Shown here: positions 1 to 8,454 of the stretch, one piece after another
Numbering within the stretch: the first letter of the stretch is position 1
How the letters are laid out: every line of letters starts with the position of its first letter
NCBI GenBank assembly: GCA_046732855.1
Contig: JBKPNX010000068.1
Location: forward strand, 12,284 to 76,283
Source of the DNA: JBKPNX01 sp046732855
GTDB lineage: Bacteria; Pseudomonadota; Alphaproteobacteria; Geminicoccales; Geminicoccaceae
DNA length: 64,000 nt
Reading direction: 5' to 3'
Program-made: the position numbers and the translations under genes
Notes under the pieces: generated by a model
Databases searched by the model: none
What the model was told of the DNA's origin: nothing
What the model saw: the letters and a program-made list of their open reading frames with translations, nothing else

Positions 1-1
1 C

Positions 2-625
2 GTCGAGCAGCACTACAACAACGGCCGGACCGTACTGCTGATCGGCCATAGCGGCCATCCGGAAGTAGTCGGAACCATGGGTCAGCTGCCCGAGGGGGCG
101 GTGATCCTGGTCGAGACCGTCGCCCAGGCCGAGACGCTCGAGGTGCCTGATCGCGACAGTCTCGCTTATGCGACCCAGACCACCCTGTCCGTGCGCGAGA
201 CCGAGGGTATCCTCGAGGTGCTGCGGCGCCGCTTTCCCGCAATCGTCGGACCACGGCGCGAGGATATCTGCTACGCGACGACCAACCGTCAGCGGGCAGT
301 GGAGGCGATCGCGCCACTCGCCAATTTGACCTTGATCATCGGCTCGCCCAATTCCTCCAACTCCGTGCGCTTGGTCGAGGTGGCTCGCGCAGCGGGCTGC
401 CCGCGCGCGTTTCTGGTCCAAAACGCCGCGGCCATGAACTGGAGCCTGCTCGATGGCGTATCGACCGTGGCGATGAGCGCCGGGGCGTCGGCGCCGGAAC
501 GTCTGGTCGAGGAATTGATCGAAGCATGCCGTCGCCGTTTCGTCGTCACGGTCCAAGAGATCGAGATCGTGAAAGAAGACGTGTCGTTTAGAACGCCGCC
601 GATCCCGCTCCGGCATGCCTCGTGA
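2..625 (+). CDS. ispH: 4-hydroxy-3-methylbut-2-enyl diphosphate reductase, C-terminal part
   Basis: This is the last enzyme of the MEP isoprenoid pathway. It reduces HMBPP to IPP and DMAPP with a [4Fe-4S] cluster in the cytosol. The gene is cut by the left edge, so only about 207 C-terminal residues are present, in frame from base 2. Visible family motifs are GHPEVVGTMGQ at the edge, EDICYATTNRQ (with a cluster cysteine), GSPNSSNSVRL in the substrate-binding region, and AGASAPERLVEE. The usual TAGASAPE is read here as MSAGASAPE, a mild deviation. thrB follows 53 bp later on the same strand, an order often seen in alphaproteobacteria (ispH-thrB-rnhA). The identification is secure; only the N-terminus is missing. 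Confidence 0.96.
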   Translation, partial: VEQHYNNGRTVLLIGHSGHPEVVGTMGQLPEGAVILVETVAQAETLEVPDRDSLAYATQTTLSVRETEGILEVLRRRFPAIVGPRREDICYATTNRQRAVEAIAPLANLTLIIGSPNSSNSVRLVEVARAAGCPRAFLVQNAAAMNWSLLDGVSTVAMSAGASAPERLVEELIEACRRRFVVTVQEIEIVKEDVSFRTPPIPLRHAS

Positions 626-678
626 GCGGCGCCGATGCCGCAGGCCGGAGGGCTGGCTCAGCGGGTCGCCTGTGAGCC

Positions 679-1641
679 ATGGCGGTTTACACCCCGATTG
701 ACGACGCTTCGCTGAACGCGTTTCTCGCCGCTTACGAGATCGGCCAGGCGATCGACCTGCAGGGCATCACCGAGGGCGTCGAGAACTCCAATTATCTCCT
801 GCTCACCACGGGCGGACAGTTCATCCTGACGCTCTATGAGCGGCGGGTCGATCCGGCCGATCTGCCGTTCTTTCTGGGTCTGATGGACCATTTGGCGGCC
901 AGGGGGGTGCCCTGCCCGACGCCGGTGCACGCCCGGGATGGCGCTGCCTTGCGCAGCCTGTGCGGCCGTCCCGCCGCCGTGGTCAGCTTTCTCGATGGCA
1001 CCTCGCCGCGGCGCGTGCAGAGCGGCCACTGCGCCGCCCTGGGCAAAGCGCTCGCCCAGCTGCACCTCGCCGGCGGCGGCTTTCCCCTGGCGCGGCCGAA
1101 CGCACTTTCGGTGAGCGGCTGGCGACCGTTGTTCGACGCCTGCCGCCCGCATGCGGATCGCGTGCTGGTCGGCCTCGAGGCGGAGATCGAGCATGAGCTC
1201 GCCGCGATCGAGCGGGAATGGCCCGACGATCTGCCCCGGGGCGTCATCCACGCTGACCTCTTTCCTGACAACGTGTTCTTCCAGGGCGACCGGCTCACCG
1301 GGATCATCGACTTCTATTTCGCCTGCGTCGACATCATCGCCTATGACCTGGCGATCTGCCTTAACGCCTGGTGCTTCGAGCCCGATGGCGCGTTCAACAT
1401 CACCAAGGCGCGCCAGATGCTCGCCGCGTATCGGGCCGAGCGGCCATTCACGCCACGCGAGCTCGACGCGCTACCATTGCTCGCGCGCGGCGCCGCGTTG
1501 CGTTTTCTCCTGACCCGCCTGTTCGACTGGCAGAACCGGGTGGACGGCGCTCTGGTCAAGCCGAAGGACCCGCTCGAGTACCTCGACAAGCTGCGCTTCC
1601 ATCGCGGCGTGTCCGGCCCGGGCGCGTACGGCCTGGACTGA
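679..1641 (+). CDS. thrB: Homoserine kinase, APH-fold type
   Basis: It phosphorylates L-homoserine with ATP in threonine biosynthesis. At 320 residues it has the aminoglycoside-phosphotransferase fold of the alpha/gammaproteobacterial ThrB, not the GHMP-kinase fold of E. coli ThrB. Near the N-terminus is GVENSNYLLLTTGG. The catalytic loop reads HADLFPDN (about residue 194) and the metal-binding Asp lies in IIDFYFAC (about residue 211). The length is normal for the family. The ATG at 679 gives the standard N-terminus MAVYTPID. The rnhA start lies 4 bp after the stop, so the two are probably co-transcribed and translationally coupled. Confidence 0.95.
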   Translation: MAVYTPIDDASLNAFLAAYEIGQAIDLQGITEGVENSNYLLLTTGGQFILTLYERRVDPADLPFFLGLMDHLAARGVPCPTPVHARDGAALRSLCGRPAAVVSFLDGTSPRRVQSGHCAALGKALAQLHLAGGGFPLARPNALSVSGWRPLFDACRPHADRVLVGLEAEIEHELAAIEREWPDDLPRGVIHADLFPDNVFFQGDRLTGIIDFYFACVDIIAYDLAICLNAWCFEPDGAFNITKARQMLAAYRAERPFTPRELDALPLLARGAALRFLLTRLFDWQNRVDGALVKPKDPLEYLDKLRFHRGVSGPGAYGLD

Positions 1642-1645
1642 GGCC

Positions 1646-2125
1646 GTGGACAAGCTCGACCGGGGCCGGAACGCGGTCGACATCTATACCGACGGCGCGT
1701 GCTCGGGTAATCCTGGCCCAGGCGGCTGGGCCGCCGTGTTGCGCTGGCGCGGGCGGACGCGCGAATTGTCGGGCTCTGATCCGATGACGACCAACAATCG
1801 CATGGAGCTGATGGCCGCGATCAGCGCGCTCGAGGCGCTGAAGCGCCCCATGGCCGTGCGCCTGTTCACCGACAGCGACTACCTGCGCCAGGGGATCACC
1901 GCCTGGTTGCCCACCTGGAAAGGGCGTGGCTGGCGCACCGCCGACCGGCAGCCGGTCAAGAATCAGGACCTGTGGCAACGCCTCGAGCAGGCCCTTGCCC
2001 GCCACCAGGTGGACTGGCTCTGGGTGCGCGGGCACAGCGGCGATCCCGATAACGAGCGCGCCGACCAGCTCGCCCGGGCCGCGCTGCGCGCCGGGCGTCC
2101 CGATGCGGAGACGAAGACGCCTTAA
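1646..2125 (+). CDS. rnhA: Ribonuclease HI
   Basis: It cleaves RNA in RNA-DNA hybrids with Mg2+ in the cytosol. The 159-residue protein has all four acidic catalytic residues in context: Asp in IYTDGACSGNPG, Glu in NNRMELMA, Asp in FTDSDYL, and Asp in NERADQLA. The active-site-flap His is in RGHSGDPDN. The start is a GTG 4 bp after thrB; no internal ATG would preserve the first beta strand. The gene converges on the peroxiredoxin gene, and their stop codons overlap (this TAA at 2123-2125, the other at 2122-2124). Confidence 0.96.
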   Translation: MDKLDRGRNAVDIYTDGACSGNPGPGGWAAVLRWRGRTRELSGSDPMTTNNRMELMAAISALEALKRPMAVRLFTDSDYLRQGITAWLPTWKGRGWRTADRQPVKNQDLWQRLEQALARHQVDWLWVRGHSGDPDNERADQLARAALRAGRPDAETKTP

Positions 2126-2607
2126 AGGGCGGCGAGAATGGCGCCCGCGCTGCTCTTCTCGGCCTGGGCCGGCGCGTCTTCGACCATCAGCGCCTTGACC
2201 ACGCCATCGTCGACGATCATCGCGTAACGCTTCGACCGGGTGCCGAGGCCAACCGCGCTGCCGTCGAAGTCGAGACCGAGCGCGCGGGTGAACTCGGCGT
2301 TGCCGTCCGACAATACATTCACCTTGCCGTCAACGTTGCGGACCTTCTCCCACGCCCCCAGCACGAATGGATCGTTGACCGCGACGCACACGATGCCATC
2401 GATTCCCTTGGCGGAGATGTCGGCGGCCTGCTCGACGAAGCCGGGGAAATGTTTCTCCGAGCAGGTCGGCGTGAACGCGCCCGGCACCGCAAACAGCACA
2501 ATCTTCTTGCCTTTGGTCAGCTCGGCGATCGGCACATTCTTGATGCCGTCCGGGGTCAGCTTCTTGAGGTTGACCGCTGGCAGCCGGTCGCCCACCTGGA
2601 TCGTCAT
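2122..2607 (-). CDS. Peroxiredoxin, Prx5 (redoxin) type
   Basis: This thiol peroxidase reduces H2O2 and alkyl hydroperoxides, probably with glutathione/glutaredoxin or thioredoxin as reductant (family inference). It has 161 residues. The peroxidatic Cys sits in PGAFTPTCSEKH (about residue 48), with the family's following FPGF and the later GTRSKRYAMIVDDGVV. The reading frame extends much further upstream, but ATG 2607 is preceded by GGGAGG at good spacing and gives the classic MTIQVGDRLP start. It is monocistronic and convergent with rnhA. Confidence 0.93.
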   Translation of the reverse strand: MTIQVGDRLPAVNLKKLTPDGIKNVPIAELTKGKKIVLFAVPGAFTPTCSEKHFPGFVEQAADISAKGIDGIVCVAVNDPFVLGAWEKVRNVDGKVNVLSDGNAEFTRALGLDFDGSAVGLGTRSKRYAMIVDDGVVKALMVEDAPAQAEKSSAGAILAAL

Positions 2608-2760
2608 GGTATCCTCCCGCTCGATGGCTCCCTCGGCCCGGCGCAATCTGGCATGGCGTTGGAGGCGGCGCAACGCCTGCAATAATGAATCGTTCAAGGG
2701 CTTGGCATTACATTGCGCTTGGCCTTGCTGCCGCAGGTGAGACGGTCTAGTTCTTTTCCT

Positions 2761-3336
2761 ATGGCGTCCCGGAATTCCAGCCCTAGCTCGCTCAGTGGCC
2801 AGCTGCTGGTGGCCATGCCGCAGATGGCTGATCCGCGTTTCGCCCGGACCGTGGTCTATCTGTGCGCTCACTCGGCGGAGGGCGCCATGGGCCTCGTCAT
2901 CAACCGGCTGATCGACAGCCTGAGCTTCGCCAGCCTGCTGGCCCAGCTCGGGGTCGAGGCCGACGGCGCGCCCGCCGACATGCCGGTGCATTTCGGCGGC
3001 CCCGTCGAGTCCAGCCGCGGGTTCGTCCTGCACACTTCGGACTACCAGCAGGATTCCACCCTGGTGATCGACGACGACATCGCGCTCACCGCCACCGTGG
3101 ACGTGCTCAGGGCGATCGCGCGCGGCACGGGCCCGCGCCGTCGCGTCCTCGCGCTCGGCTACGCCGGCTGGGCGCCTGGGCAGCTCGACGCCGAGATCCA
3201 GGCCAATGGCTGGTTGCTCGTGCCGCCCGATCTCGAGCTGGTGTTCGGCCTCGACAACGACGGCAAGTGGCAGCAGGCGATCGCCAAGATCGGCATCGAC
3301 CTGTCGTTGCTGTCGAGCGAGGTCGGCCACGCCTGA
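2761..3336 (+). CDS. YqgE/AlgH family protein (DUF179)
   Basis: This is a small soluble protein of the YqgE/AlgH family. AlgH was named as an alginate regulator in Pseudomonas, but its biochemical function is unsettled. The 191-residue form shows GQLLVAMPQMADPRFARTV, GAMGLVINR and FGGPVESSRGFVLH, followed by ALGYAGWAPGQLDAE, which are the conserved blocks in family order. A TTG 16 codons upstream (2713) is possible, but the ATG at 2761 is closer to the conserved domain; neither has a strong ribosome-binding site. It stands alone between the peroxiredoxin and a DUF1989 gene. Confidence 0.9.
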   Translation: MASRNSSPSSLSGQLLVAMPQMADPRFARTVVYLCAHSAEGAMGLVINRLIDSLSFASLLAQLGVEADGAPADMPVHFGGPVESSRGFVLHTSDYQQDSTLVIDDDIALTATVDVLRAIARGTGPRRRVLALGYAGWAPGQLDAEIQANGWLLVPPDLELVFGLDNDGKWQQAIAKIGIDLSLLSSEVGHA

Positions 3337-3616
3337 GCTGCCGCGGCGGCTGGCCTGCCGCCGATCTCGCAAGTGCGATCCGGGCTTAGACCGGGTACCT
3401 GTCGCTGAGGAGCGCGAACACGCCCTGCATGGGCGTGCGCGACAGATTGCGACCAGGCCGGGTCAACCGCCGCTTCCGCGAAACGCGTGAGTTCAGGCGC
3501 CAGACACGTGGGCGCAGGGTCTCCCTCGGTGGCAGGCACTTGCCCGCGCGCGGTCCGCATGGTCTGCTTGAGGTACGGGCAGCAGCGGCGCGGTTGCGCG
3601 GGGGAGGCGGCGAGCG

Positions 3617-4225
3617 ATGGCGCACGAAGGAGGACTGAACAAAATCCCCGCGCGGCGGGGTAGGGCGGTACGGCTGGGCAGGAGTCAGTCGATCAAGATC
3701 ATCAACACTCACGGGGCGCAGGTGGTCGACACCTGGGCGTTCAACGCCGAGGATCTCGCCGAGTTCATGTCGATGGAGCATCTGCGCGCCACTCTGACCC
3801 GGATCTTCCCGCATGCCGGCGATCCGTTGATCACCAACCGCAGGCGGCCGATCCTGCAGTTCGTGGAAGACACCTCGCCCGGCATTCACGACACGCTCAT
3901 GGCGGCCTGCGACGACTACCGCTACGGGCTGCTCGGCTGCACCGAGTATCACGACAACTGCACCGACAATCTGTTCGCGGCGATGCGCCAGCTCGGCCTG
4001 CGCGCCCCCGAGTGCCCCAGCCCCTTGAACCTGTGGATGAACATACCCGTCGGCGAGGGCGGCCGGACCGAGTGGGGCGAGCCCGTGTCCAAGCCCGGCG
4101 ACTACGTCGTGCTGCGCGCGGAGCTGGATTGCGTGGTGGCGATGTCGGCCTGCCCGCAGGACATCCTGCCGATCAATGGCGCGGCCCGCCAGCCGACCGA
4201 GGCGCACTATCAGATTTTGGGCTGA
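3617..4225 (+). CDS. DUF1989 (urea carboxylase-associated family) protein
   Basis: This 202-residue DUF1989 protein belongs to a family often found beside urea carboxylase/allophanate hydrolase genes; its molecular function is uncertain. Recognisable blocks are TWAFNAEDLAEFMS, CTDNLFAAM, PSPLNLWMNIPV, KPGDYVVLRAELD and SACPQDILPINGA. The conserved Cys residues in the CTDN and CPQD blocks are both present. The ATG follows GGGGGAGG by about 9 bp. No urea carboxylase is nearby; the next gene is a polysaccharide deacetylase, so the pair may act in nitrogen-compound catabolism, which is only inference. Confidence 0.82.
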   Translation: MAHEGGLNKIPARRGRAVRLGRSQSIKIINTHGAQVVDTWAFNAEDLAEFMSMEHLRATLTRIFPHAGDPLITNRRRPILQFVEDTSPGIHDTLMAACDDYRYGLLGCTEYHDNCTDNLFAAMRQLGLRAPECPSPLNLWMNIPVGEGGRTEWGEPVSKPGDYVVLRAELDCVVAMSACPQDILPINGAARQPTEAHYQILG

Positions 4226-4376
4226 GCCGGGGTGACGTCGGCGGCTGAGTGACGATGGCCGATTCTGATCGAAGGCGCATACCTTGCCGCCGTGGTGGCG
4301 AGGCTTTCGGCTCAAGCGCTCTGCCACCCGGATGCGCGCAACGGCGCTGACGCACTTGGAACCGAGGAGGCATGAG

Positions 4377-5270
4377 ATGATCCGCAACCCGGTGCCTTGG
4401 CCGAACGGCGCCCGCTGCGCGGCGGCGATCACCCTCGACATGGACGCCGACAGTCTGGTGCACCTCGCCCATCCTGCGGATTCGATCAGCCGCGTATCGG
4501 CGATCTCGATGCTGCGTTATGGGCCGGAGGTCGCCGTGCCCCGCGTGGTGGAGACGTATCGCAGGTTCGGGCTGCGCCAGACCTTCTTCGTGCCGGCCTG
4601 GTGCATCGAGCAGTACCCGCGCGCGATCGAGGTGATGCTGAGCGGCGGCCACGAGATCGCGCATCACGGCTACATCCACGAGAATCCGCGCGACGGCACG
4701 CGCGAGGAGCAGCATTACTGGCTGCGGCGCGGCATCGAGGTGATCGAGCGGGTCACCGGGAAACGGCCGCGCGGATGGCGGGCGCCGCTGTACAATTTCT
4801 CCGACCATTCGGCGGATCTGCTGATCGAGGAAGGTTTCGTCTACGACGCGTCGCTGATGGGCGACGACGTGCCCTACGTGCTGCGGACCGAACGGGGCGA
4901 GCTGATCGAGCTGCCCTCCCATTGGGGCCTCGACGACTGGCCGCCCTACGTCCACAGCCTCGATCTCGACTACGTCATGCAGGTCATGGCGCCGGAGCGC
5001 GCGCTCGAAGGGTTCAAGGCCGAGTTTGAGGCGATGTGGGAGCACGGCGGCCTGTGGATCGCGGTCTGGCATCCCTTCGTGAGCGGCCGGCTGGCCCGCT
5101 GGAAGGTGGTCGAGAAGCTGATCGAGCACATGCTGGACAGGGGCGATGTCTGGTTCGCTCCGCTCGAGGACATCGCGGCCCACGTCCGGCGTTGCATCGA
5201 TGAGGGCACCTATGCGCCGCGCGTCGATCATCTGCCGTATTACGGCGAGCCTGTCTCGGTCCGCCGCTGA
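4377..5270 (+). CDS. Polysaccharide deacetylase family protein (HpPgdA/PuuE-like)
   Basis: This is a NodB-fold hydrolase of carbohydrate-esterase-4 type. The 297-residue protein carries the metal/catalytic Asp in ITLDMDADS near the N-terminus, and the two metal-ligand His in the HEIAHHGYIHEN block (about residue 97). WRAPLYNFS is the usual arginine motif, and AVWHPFVSGR lies near the C-terminus. No signal peptide is seen, so it probably acts in the cytosol. This architecture fits the H. pylori PgdA/PuuE branch, whose substrates range from peptidoglycan to allantoin, so the substrate is not assigned. The ATG at 4377 follows GAGGAGG. A 31-codon upstream extension is unlikely. Confidence 0.82.
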   Translation: MIRNPVPWPNGARCAAAITLDMDADSLVHLAHPADSISRVSAISMLRYGPEVAVPRVVETYRRFGLRQTFFVPAWCIEQYPRAIEVMLSGGHEIAHHGYIHENPRDGTREEQHYWLRRGIEVIERVTGKRPRGWRAPLYNFSDHSADLLIEEGFVYDASLMGDDVPYVLRTERGELIELPSHWGLDDWPPYVHSLDLDYVMQVMAPERALEGFKAEFEAMWEHGGLWIAVWHPFVSGRLARWKVVEKLIEHMLDRGDVWFAPLEDIAAHVRRCIDEGTYAPRVDHLPYYGEPVSVRR

Positions 5271-5439
5271 GCCGAGGGGCGACGGACGGCTGCCTTGCCA
5301 TCCGATGGGTGGGCACGCTTCCATCGCCGAGCCCGCGCTGTCGTGGCAGACTGTCGTCGGTCAGTGAGCTGGCGAGCTCGTGCCCGGCCGACAGGGCCGG
5401 GCGGTCAGCCGCGGCCCAGCTGTCCGGGGAGGCATGTCG

Positions 5440-5964
5440 ATGCGATCCTGCCTGGCGTTGATCGTCCGCTGCATCGGGCTGGGCGTGCTCATGGCTGCGC
5501 TGGCGGGAGCGCCCGCCACGGCGATCATGGGCGGCGGCGAGCCCCAGGAGGCGCCACCCAGTGACGAGTACGCCCAGGGCAAGGCGGCGTTCGAGCGCCA
5601 GGACTGGCAGGCGGTGATCGATCACATGACCAGAGCGATCGAGGAGCGCCCCTGGGACGACGACGCCCACAATCTGATGGGCTTCGCCTATCGCAAGCTC
5701 GGCGACTACGACCGCGCGCTCGAGCAGTACGACCGGGCGCTGGCGCTCAATCCGCACCACCGGGGGGCGCTCGAATACCTCGGCGAGGCGTATTTGGAAT
5801 TGGACCGTCCCGAGCGGGCCAAAGACATGCTGGATCGCCTCGTGGTGGAGTGCCGGCGGATCAACGTCAGCGCCGCCGAGGGCGACTGGCAGGCGAGCTG
5901 CGAGGAGTGGCAGGATCTGAACGAAGCCTATGAGACGTACCTCTCGGGCGGCAGCGCCAAGTGA
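5440..5964 (+). CDS. Secreted TPR-repeat protein
   Basis: This 174-residue protein has a Sec signal peptide (a hydrophobic stretch ending in AGAPATA, about residues 5-28) and at least two tetratricopeptide repeats: one around AHNLMGFAYRKLGDYDRALEQYDRAL and one starting RGALEYLGEAYLEL. It is probably a periplasmic protein-protein interaction module with unknown partner. Two ATGs are close together. GGGGAGG at 5426-5432 sits 7 bp from the ATG at 5440 but only 1 bp from the one at 5434, so 5440 is chosen. The Cys pair near the C-terminus (VECRR, ASCEEW) might form a disulfide. The specific function is unknown. Confidence 0.75.
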   Translation: MRSCLALIVRCIGLGVLMAALAGAPATAIMGGGEPQEAPPSDEYAQGKAAFERQDWQAVIDHMTRAIEERPWDDDAHNLMGFAYRKLGDYDRALEQYDRALALNPHHRGALEYLGEAYLELDRPERAKDMLDRLVVECRRINVSAAEGDWQASCEEWQDLNEAYETYLSGGSAK

Positions 5965-6166
5965 CCCTGCGCGGACTCCAGCCGATCGTCACCGGCGGTC
6001 AATGCCGTCGGGCGACTGACGCTCGCGGGCGTCGCTGCGCACTTCGAGCCTTGCCAAACGCGCGAAGCCTTGCCAAACGCGGGGCGGCGGCCTCTATCTG
6101 AAAGGGAAATTCGGCTGAGCGGCGCAAGAGCCGCGTTGCGACCGAGCGGACCCGAGCACGCGAGCG

Positions 6167-8452
6167 ATGGCGAGATCCATCCGACAACCCGAGCAGGATG
6201 CCGTTAGCCCGGCGCAGCCTCCCGGCTCCGATCTGGCGGAGCCCGGCGGGCCACGCCCTGCGGCGTCCGGAGCTGATCTGCACGCCGTCCCCGGGCATAC
6301 GGCTGAAGCGGATGCCTGGCCCTTGCCCGCCGGCAACGTCGTGGCCGAGGACCCGCTGCTCGAGTGCTTGGCGATGCTGGCCCAGCTGCTCGAGCGGCCG
6401 ACCTCGCCGCAGGCGCTCAAGGCCGGCCTGCCGCTGGCCGATGGCCGACTGACGCCGCAGCTCGCGGTCCGGGCGGCCGAGCGCGCCGGGCTTAGCGCCC
6501 GACTGGTGCGCCAGCGGCTTGAGCGCATCAGCGCGCTCACCCTGCCGTGCGTGCTCCTGCTCGACGACCTCGCGGCGTGCGTGCTGGTCGAGCTGCGGCC
6601 CGGCGAGCGGGCGCTGGTCGCGCTGCCCGAGAGCGGCGGCGCGATCGAGCTGCCGCTTGCCGAGATCGCGCGACGGTACACCGGCCATGCCCTGTTCGCC
6701 CGCCCGCAGCTGCGCTTCGACCGGCGCGCCGACCAGATCGACGCGGGCCAGGCGCGCAGCTGGTTCTGGGGAACGCTCGCCAGGGCTTGGCCGATCTATG
6801 CCGAAGTGCTGCTGGCGGCGGTACTGATCAACCTGTTCGCTCTCGCCAGCCCGCTGTTCGTCATGAACGTCTACGACCGCGTGGTGCCGAACCATGCGGT
6901 CGAGACGCTCTGGGTGCTCGCGGCCGGCGTGATCACGGTCTTTGCGTTCGATTTCGTGCTGCGCAATCTGCGCGCCTACTTCGTCGACAGCGCCGGCCGG
7001 ATCGCCGACCTCAAGCTGGCCAGCCGGATCTTCGAGCAGGTGATGGGGATCCGCATGGCGGCGCGGCCGGCCTCGGCCGGCGCGTTCGCCAGCAACCTGC
7101 GCGAATTCGAAAGCCTGCGGGATTTCTTCACCTCCGCGACCGTGGTCACCCTGGTCGATCTGCCCTTCGTGTTGCTGTTCATCCTGATCGTATGGTGGAT
7201 CGGCGGGCCGGTCGCGCTGGTGCCGGCGATCGCGGTGCCGCTCGTGATCGCGTTCGGGCTGCTCCTCCAGGTGCCGCTCAACCGCATCGTCCGGCGCACG
7301 TTCCAGGAGGCGGCGCAGAAGCACGGCGTCCTGGTCGAGAGCATCAACGGTCTCGAGACGATCAAGAGCATCGGCGCCGAGGGTCGCATGCAGCGGAATT
7401 GGGAGCAGTTCGTCGGCGCCACCGCGGCGTCCGGCATGCGCGCCCGGCTGCTCGCGGGACTCGGCGTCAACGTCGCCCTGCTGGCGCAGAACCTGGCCTA
7501 CGTCGGCGTGGTGATCTTCGGCGTGTATCGGATCGCGGACGGGCTGATGACGGTCGGCGCGCTGGTCGCGTGCACCATCATCACGGGCCGCGCCATGGCG
7601 CCGCTCACCCAGGTCGCCGGCATCCTGACCCGCTATCATCAGGCCCGCGCCGCGTACGACGCCCTGAATCGGACCATGGCGCTCGAGGTCGAGCGGCCGG
7701 CCCAGGCGCGCTTCCTGCACCGGCCGCAGCTGCAGGGCGAGGTGGCGTTCCGGGAGGTCACCTTCGCCTATCCCGGGCAGAAGCAGCCGGCGCTCGACCG
7801 GGTGTCCTTCGCGATCAGGCAGGGCGAGCGGGTCGGCCTGGTCGGCCGCATCGGCTCCGGCAAGACCACGATCGAGAAGCTGGTGCTCGGGTTGTACCAG
7901 CCCGATCAGGGCGCGGTGCTGATCGACGGCACCGATCTGCGCCAGATCGACCCCGCTGATCTGCGCCGCAGCATCGGCTGCGTGCTGCAGGACGTCTACC
8001 TGTTCCACGGCACGATCCGCGACAACATCGCGCTCGGGGCGCCGTTCGCCGACGATCAGGCGGTGCTGCGCGCCGCCCGCATCGCCGGGGTCGACGACTT
8101 CGTCGCGCGCCACCCGCTCGGCTTCGACCTGAACGTCGGCGAGCGCGGCGAGCGCCTGTCCGGGGGTCAGCGTCAGGCGGTCGCGGTCGCCCGGGCGCTG
8201 CTGCTGGATCCGCCGATGCTGGTGCTGGACGAGCCGAGCAGCGCCATGGACAACGGCGCCGAGGGCCGGCTCAAGCAGCGCCTCGAGCAGGTCCTGCCCG
8301 GCAAGACCCTGCTCCTGGTCACGCACCGCGCCTCGCTCCTGTCCCTGGTCGAGCGGCTGATCGTGCTGGACGGCGGCCGGGTGGTCGCCGACGGACCCCG
8401 CCAGGACGTGCTGAAGGCGCTCGCGGCGGGCCAGATCAAGGCGCAGACCTGA
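6167..8452 (+). CDS. Type I secretion ABC permease/ATPase with degenerate C39-like domain (LapB/HlyB type)
   Basis: This is the inner-membrane component of a type I secretion system. Of 761 residues, the first ~60 are a Pro/Ala-rich extension. A peptidase-C39-like domain follows (DPLLECLAMLAQ onward) in which the catalytic Cys position appears to hold Pro, so it should bind substrate rather than cut it. The transmembrane domain spans about residues 205-460. The nucleotide-binding domain has Walker A GRIGSGKTT, signature LSGGQRQ, Walker B MLVLDEPSSAMD and switch His in LLVTHR. The HlyD-type adaptor begins 2 bp after the stop, so the pair forms an operon. No TolC or RTX substrate gene is in the window. 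Confidence 0.92.
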   Translation: MARSIRQPEQDAVSPAQPPGSDLAEPGGPRPAASGADLHAVPGHTAEADAWPLPAGNVVAEDPLLECLAMLAQLLERPTSPQALKAGLPLADGRLTPQLAVRAAERAGLSARLVRQRLERISALTLPCVLLLDDLAACVLVELRPGERALVALPESGGAIELPLAEIARRYTGHALFARPQLRFDRRADQIDAGQARSWFWGTLARAWPIYAEVLLAAVLINLFALASPLFVMNVYDRVVPNHAVETLWVLAAGVITVFAFDFVLRNLRAYFVDSAGRIADLKLASRIFEQVMGIRMAARPASAGAFASNLREFESLRDFFTSATVVTLVDLPFVLLFILIVWWIGGPVALVPAIAVPLVIAFGLLLQVPLNRIVRRTFQEAAQKHGVLVESINGLETIKSIGAEGRMQRNWEQFVGATAASGMRARLLAGLGVNVALLAQNLAYVGVVIFGVYRIADGLMTVGALVACTIITGRAMAPLTQVAGILTRYHQARAAYDALNRTMALEVERPAQARFLHRPQLQGEVAFREVTFAYPGQKQPALDRVSFAIRQGERVGLVGRIGSGKTTIEKLVLGLYQPDQGAVLIDGTDLRQIDPADLRRSIGCVLQDVYLFHGTIRDNIALGAPFADDQAVLRAARIAGVDDFVARHPLGFDLNVGERGERLSGGQRQAVAVARALLLDPPMLVLDEPSSAMDNGAEGRLKQRLEQVLPGKTLLLVTHRASLLSLVERLIVLDGGRVVADGPRQDVLKALAAGQIKAQT

Positions 8453-8454
8453 AC

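Noticed and set aside
4377..5270. Allantoinase (PuuE) assignment for the polysaccharide deacetylase
   Set aside because: Neighbouring DUF1989 made a purine/urea pathway tempting, but the N-terminal block of PuuE enzymes is absent and the metal motif fits the broader HpPgdA-like group.
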